A DNA stretch of 8,205 bases. Source: Clostridiaceae bacterium. Its GTDB lineage: Bacteria > Bacillota > Clostridia > Oscillospirales > Butyricicoccaceae. The DNA lies in NCBI GenBank assembly GCA_016293155.1, contig JAEDEU010000063.1:1-8205 (forward strand), read 5' to 3'. Positions within the stretch are counted from its first letter, which is position 1. Every line of letters starts with the position of its first letter. Below, in pieces: positions 5,166 through 8,205 of the stretch. The translations under genes were made by a program, and so were the position numbers. The notes beneath the pieces are model-generated. The model ran no database searches and was not told the DNA's origin. It saw only the letters and a program-made list of their open reading frames with translations.

Positions 5166-7001
5166 ATGTGTGGAATTGTTGGCTTTGTCGGTCATCGTGA
5201 AGCGGCAGAATTCCTGCTGTCCGGTCTTTCCAAGCTGGAGTACCGCGGATACGACTCCGCAGGCATCGCAGTGTTCTCCGACCGCATTCGTACCATCAAG
5301 ACCAAGGGCCGTCTGGCAGATCTGAGAGCAAAGGTCGAGGCGGAAGGCGGCATTTCCGGCTGTCTGGGCATCGGTCACACCCGTTGGGCGACCCACGGTG
5401 CTCCGAATGACATCAACTCGCATCCGCATTCCAGCATGAGCGGACGCATTACGGTCGTGCACAACGGCATTATTGAAAACTATCTGGAGCTGCGCGCCGA
5501 GCTGGAGGCTGCCGGCATCCGCTTCACCTCGGATACAGACACCGAGGTTGTCTCCCAGCTGTTCGATTTCTACTATGACGACTGCGGCAAGGATATGGTC
5601 GAGACCCTGAAAAAGGTGCTTGTCCGCCTGCGCGGCTCGTATGCACTGGGCATCCTGTCCACGGATTATCCGGATCGCTTGCTCGCAGTGCGCAAGGACA
5701 GCCCGCTGATTATCGGTCTGGGCGAGGGCGAGAATTATATCGCATCCGACATCCCGGCGGTTCTGGAGTCTACCTCGGACTACTATCTGCTGAACGACAA
5801 CGAAATTGCCGTCCTCACCGCAGAGAGCATCACCATTCTGGATGCACAGACCTACGCACCGGTTACGCGTGATATCTATCACGTCACCTGGGATATTTCC
5901 GCAGCCGAAAAGGGCGGCTATGATTACTTCATGATGAAGGAAATCCACGAGCAGCCGGAGGCTCTGCGCAACTGCGTCGGCTCCCGTCTGACCGAGGAGG
6001 GCATCCGTCTGGATGATATCACCTTCTCCGAGGAGCAGATGAAGAATCTCAACCGCATCCACATCATCGCCTGCGGCAGCGCATGGCACGCCGGTATTGT
6101 CGGCAAGTATGTCATCGAGGAGCTTGCCCGCGTTCCGGTCGAGGTGGATCTGGCATCCGAGTTCCGCTACCGCAATCCGATCCTCTCCCCGAATGATCTG
6201 TGCATCCTCATCAGCCAGTCCGGCGAAACCGCGGACACCATGGCGGCTCTGCGCGAGGCAAAGCGTCAGGGCATCCACACGCTGGCGGTTGTCAACGCGG
6301 TCGGCAGCTCGCTGGCACGTGAGAGCGACGATGTTCTGTACACGATGGCAGGTCCGGAGATCGCAGTTGCAACCACCAAGGGCTATATGACCCAGCTGGG
6401 CGTGCTGTATCTCATCGGTCTGTATTTCGGCGCAGCACGCGGCACGCTCAAGCCGGAGACTGCTGCCAAGCTGTCCAAGGATCTGTATGCACTGCCGGAT
6501 CAGGTTCGCACCCTGATCGAGCAGGATGAGGTCTATCAGGCCATCGCAGCAGAGCACGCAGCCAAGGAGCACGCATTCGTAATCGGACGCGGCGTTGACT
6601 ATGCGGCTTCCATGGAGGGCTCGCTCAAGATGAAGGAAATCTCCTACATCCACAGTGAGGCATATGCCGCAGGCGAGCTCAAGCACGGCACCATCTCTCT
6701 GATCGAGCCGGGCACGCTGGTTATCGCAGTGGCGACGCAGGATACATTGTATGAAAAGCTGCTGAGCAATGCCAAGGAGGTAAAGGCACGCGGTGCCTAT
6801 GTCCTCGCCATCGTCAAGGAGGGCTGCACCTCCATCGAGGCGGTTGCCGACAAGGTGATCTATATCCCGACCACCGATGATCTGCTGGCAGCGGCACTCA
6901 CCGTTGTCCCGATGCAGCTGATCGCATATTACATCGCGATTGAACGCGGCTGCGACGTCGATAAGCCGAGAAACCTTGCAAAATCCGTCACGGTTGAATA
7001 A
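5166..7001 (+). CDS. glmS: Glutamine--fructose-6-phosphate aminotransferase (isomerizing), 611 aa
   Basis: GlmS makes glucosamine-6-phosphate from fructose-6-phosphate and glutamine, the first committed step toward UDP-GlcNAc for peptidoglycan and other surface sugars. The N-terminal glutaminase domain starts MCGIVGF, with Cys2 as the nucleophile once Met is removed. It carries YRGYDSAG (26-33), GHTRWATHG (70-78) and HNGIIENY (99-106). The two C-terminal SIS domains show SQSGETADT, EIAVATTKGY and GSLKMKEISYIHSEAYAAGELKHG, and the protein ends with the family's conserved DKPRNLAKSVTVE. Length is normal and nothing essential is missing. The start is fixed by Cys2 and by GGAGG at 5153-5157 (8 nt spacing). 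The frame happens to stay open upstream through the ribozyme, so longer predictions starting near 5016 are wrong. Expression is controlled by the leader ribozyme. Confidence 0.98.
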   Translation: MCGIVGFVGHREAAEFLLSGLSKLEYRGYDSAGIAVFSDRIRTIKTKGRLADLRAKVEAEGGISGCLGIGHTRWATHGAPNDINSHPHSSMSGRITVVHNGIIENYLELRAELEAAGIRFTSDTDTEVVSQLFDFYYDDCGKDMVETLKKVLVRLRGSYALGILSTDYPDRLLAVRKDSPLIIGLGEGENYIASDIPAVLESTSDYYLLNDNEIAVLTAESITILDAQTYAPVTRDIYHVTWDISAAEKGGYDYFMMKEIHEQPEALRNCVGSRLTEEGIRLDDITFSEEQMKNLNRIHIIACGSAWHAGIVGKYVIEELARVPVEVDLASEFRYRNPILSPNDLCILISQSGETADTMAALREAKRQGIHTLAVVNAVGSSLARESDDVLYTMAGPEIAVATTKGYMTQLGVLYLIGLYFGAARGTLKPETAAKLSKDLYALPDQVRTLIEQDEVYQAIAAEHAAKEHAFVIGRGVDYAASMEGSLKMKEISYIHSEAYAAGELKHGTISLIEPGTLVIAVATQDTLYEKLLSNAKEVKARGAYVLAIVKEGCTSIEAVADKVIYIPTTDDLLAAALTVVPMQLIAYYIAIERGCDVDKPRNLAKSVTVE

Positions 7002-7016
7002 ACAGAAACATATCAC

Positions 7017-7048
7017 ACGGCGCTGACTTCGGTCAGCGCCGTTTTTTT
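7017..7048 (+). terminator. Intrinsic terminator after glmS (UUCG loop)
   Basis: A perfect 11-bp stem (ACGGCGCTGAC, 7017-7027, with GTCAGCGCCGT, 7032-7042) is closed by the very stable C(UUCG)G tetraloop and followed by seven T residues. It begins 16 nt after the glmS stop. Confidence 0.95.
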
Positions 7049-7078
7049 CACTGTCAGTCTCATTTCCGCGTTTCTTTG

Positions 7079-7106
7079 TTGAATTTACCCCTGCATATGG
7101 TAGAAT
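7079..7106 (+). promoter_or_regulatory. Promoter of the unknown gene at 7139
   Basis: TTGAAT (7079-7084), a 16-bp spacer and TAGAAT (7101-7106) with an upstream TG (TGGTAGAAT) form an extended -10 promoter. The start point would be near 7113, leaving a short leader of about 25 nt. Confidence 0.65.
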
Positions 7107-7138
7107 AAAAGTATTCATTTACCAAGGAGGTCGTCCCT

Positions 7139-8205
7139 ATGCTGACTCAGCAGCAGCTGCTTAAACTTGTTTCCTCTCTCGGTGCCTGTCTCAGCAGCAC
7201 CGCAGCCAAATTATCCGACGCCTCTGACCGAATGCGAAGTGGGCAAATCCTATCTGCCGAGGAACTGGATTTGCTCATGCAAAGCATTTCCGATTATTCC
7301 GCACAGCGACGTCAGACTCTGCAAAATCTAGCGCCCATCTATTCCAATCAATCCTCAATGGAACAATTATCCGAAGCTGTAAACCGATATTGCGACCGCA
7401 CAGGATATCTACAGCGTCTGCAATCCATCACAGCGGACGATGCCTTTGCGCCCAAATTAGCCGAATTTCAGCGCACCGCGGCAGAGCGCCTGTCCGCTGC
7501 CGGTCCAGATGAGCTGGAGGGCTATCAAATATTCTTCGCGCTTGCCGCCGATCCACAGCTCAGCATTCCGGACGAACAGCTGGAGCTGTTGAGCGGCGTG
7601 TTTCCCGTTTCTATACTGCGCGCGCTGTTTCAGGGCAGACTGCACTGCTCCGATCGGTCGATACAGACAGACGCAAATCCTCCGGCTTCCGAACAGCAGC
7701 AAGTCCCGCCCTCCGTCCCCGAGGAGCCTGAGCTCCAGCTGAGCCTGACGCTCCCGGACGGGGTAACACTGAGTGCGGACGGAGCCTATCTTCGTCAGGA
7801 TCTGTCCATTCCGAGCGTGGGCAGCTTCCGCAGTGTGCACTTCAACAAGCTGCTCAATTCCGAACCTGCCACCCGTCAAATTCTCACGCTCGCCGCACAG
7901 CTGATTGTAACCACCCGAGAACAGCTGACCGAGCTGCTGCCCAAAATGGGGGCACGCCGTCTGGATGACGGACTGCTTCATCTGGTCAATTCCGGCTATC
8001 TGGAAAAAATCCGGTTTTACATCCGCGAAAGCGACCGTTTTCGATTCCAAAACACCGGCTCAGAGGAATCCAAAACCGAATATATCTTTTATGTACTCGC
8101 GAATTTCTGCATCAACCGCGCCGGACAGGACACGATCCGCCGGCGGCTGTTGCCGGGCTTTGACTTTCTCGCGGCGCAGAGCGTACATAACACGCTGTCG
8201 GACAG
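7139..8205 (+). CDS. Protein of unknown function, partial (at least 355 aa; runs off the window)
   Basis: An uninterrupted frame runs from ATG at 7139 to the window end. It is preceded by a near-perfect SD (AAGGAGGT, 7124-7131, 7 nt spacing) and a promoter, so it is a real gene opening a new transcription unit. I do not recognise the family. There is no signal peptide or membrane segment. Residues 1-175 are polar and helical, starting MLTQQQLLKLVSSLGACLSS. Residues about 176-202 form a Pro/Gln/Glu-rich linker (ANPPASEQQQVPPSVPEEPE). From about 240 a helical stretch (RQILTLAAQLIVTTREQL, then RRLDDGLLHLVNSGYLEKI) resembles a winged-helix DNA-binding fold, followed by a mixed segment (YIFYVLANFCINRAGQDTI). 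The winged-helix call is a guess from spacing only. The first third uses more CAA, TTA, CTA and CGA codons than glmS or ndk, which fits low expression or recent acquisition. An opposite-strand frame at 7457-8050 is its shadow. Confidence 0.8.
   Translation, partial: MLTQQQLLKLVSSLGACLSSTAAKLSDASDRMRSGQILSAEELDLLMQSISDYSAQRRQTLQNLAPIYSNQSSMEQLSEAVNRYCDRTGYLQRLQSITADDAFAPKLAEFQRTAAERLSAAGPDELEGYQIFFALAADPQLSIPDEQLELLSGVFPVSILRALFQGRLHCSDRSIQTDANPPASEQQQVPPSVPEEPELQLSLTLPDGVTLSADGAYLRQDLSIPSVGSFRSVHFNKLLNSEPATRQILTLAAQLIVTTREQLTELLPKMGARRLDDGLLHLVNSGYLEKIRFYIRESDRFRFQNTGSEESKTEYIFYVLANFCINRAGQDTIRRRLLPGFDFLAAQSVHNTLSD

Noticed and set aside
5142..7118. Very long open frame (658 codons) antisense to glmS
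   Set aside because: It mirrors a complete canonical glmS, has no RBS or promoter, its protein resembles no family, and it runs through the glmS terminator. It is a codon-bias shadow.
7457..8050. Minus-strand 197-codon frame inside the gene at 7139
   Set aside because: The plus-strand frame has a strong RBS, promoter and terminator-bounded context; the minus frame has none of these.
1..8205. Search for CRISPR arrays, insertion sequences, tRNA or rRNA genes
   Set aside because: No regularly spaced repeats, transposase motifs, terminal inverted repeats or tRNA-like cloverleafs were seen.

Overview
The window looks like chromosomal DNA of a moderately GC-rich Firmicute of the class Clostridia, probably near the Oscillospiraceae/Butyricicoccaceae. 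Supporting evidence: strong AGGAGG-type ribosome binding sites, sigma-A promoters that are often of the extended -10 kind, a glmS ribozyme upstream of glmS (typical of Firmicutes), a DUF5662-type protein and a secreted protein with a clostridial domain mix. The taxonomic placement is inferred from gene content and style only.

Left part (1-2502). The window opens in the last 85 codons of a zinc/cadmium-type P1B ATPase on the plus strand. It converges on two minus-strand genes across a shared bidirectional terminator (270-300). The first minus-strand gene encodes a small HD-like DUF5662 protein (306-842) with its own promoter. The second encodes a secreted, roughly 500-residue protein (949-2454): a signal peptide, divergent SLH-like repeats, a ricin-type beta-trefoil and a papain-fold (CHAP/NlpC-like) domain with Cys, His and Asp/Asn in order. 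Its start is odd. The only good Shine-Dalgarno site precedes an ATT codon, and the only upstream canonical start sits on the promoter -10 element.

Middle (2503-4832). A divergent, AT-rich intergenic region carries both promoters and a sequence matching the WalR (YycF) consensus TGTWAH-N5-TGTWAH. To the right is a tight plus-strand operon: an ABC-2 type ATPase with several altered catalytic motifs, its six-helix permease (4-bp ATGA overlap), and ndk, 21 bp downstream with no visible promoter of its own. It ends at an intrinsic terminator.

Right part (4833-8205). An extended -10 promoter drives a leader of about 230 nt containing a glmS ribozyme, followed by a complete glmS (5166-7001) and a UUCG-loop terminator. 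A new transcription unit then begins: a long open frame from 7139 running off the window end, preceded by a good promoter and RBS. I do not recognise the family; a helical N-terminus, a Pro/Gln/Glu linker and a possible winged helix are visible.

Ndk and GlmS are housekeeping enzymes (nucleotide balance; first step of amino-sugar synthesis for the cell wall). The secreted papain-fold protein and the WalR-like site point to a cell-wall theme on the left, but no obvious multi-gene accessory system, mobile element or CRISPR array is present.
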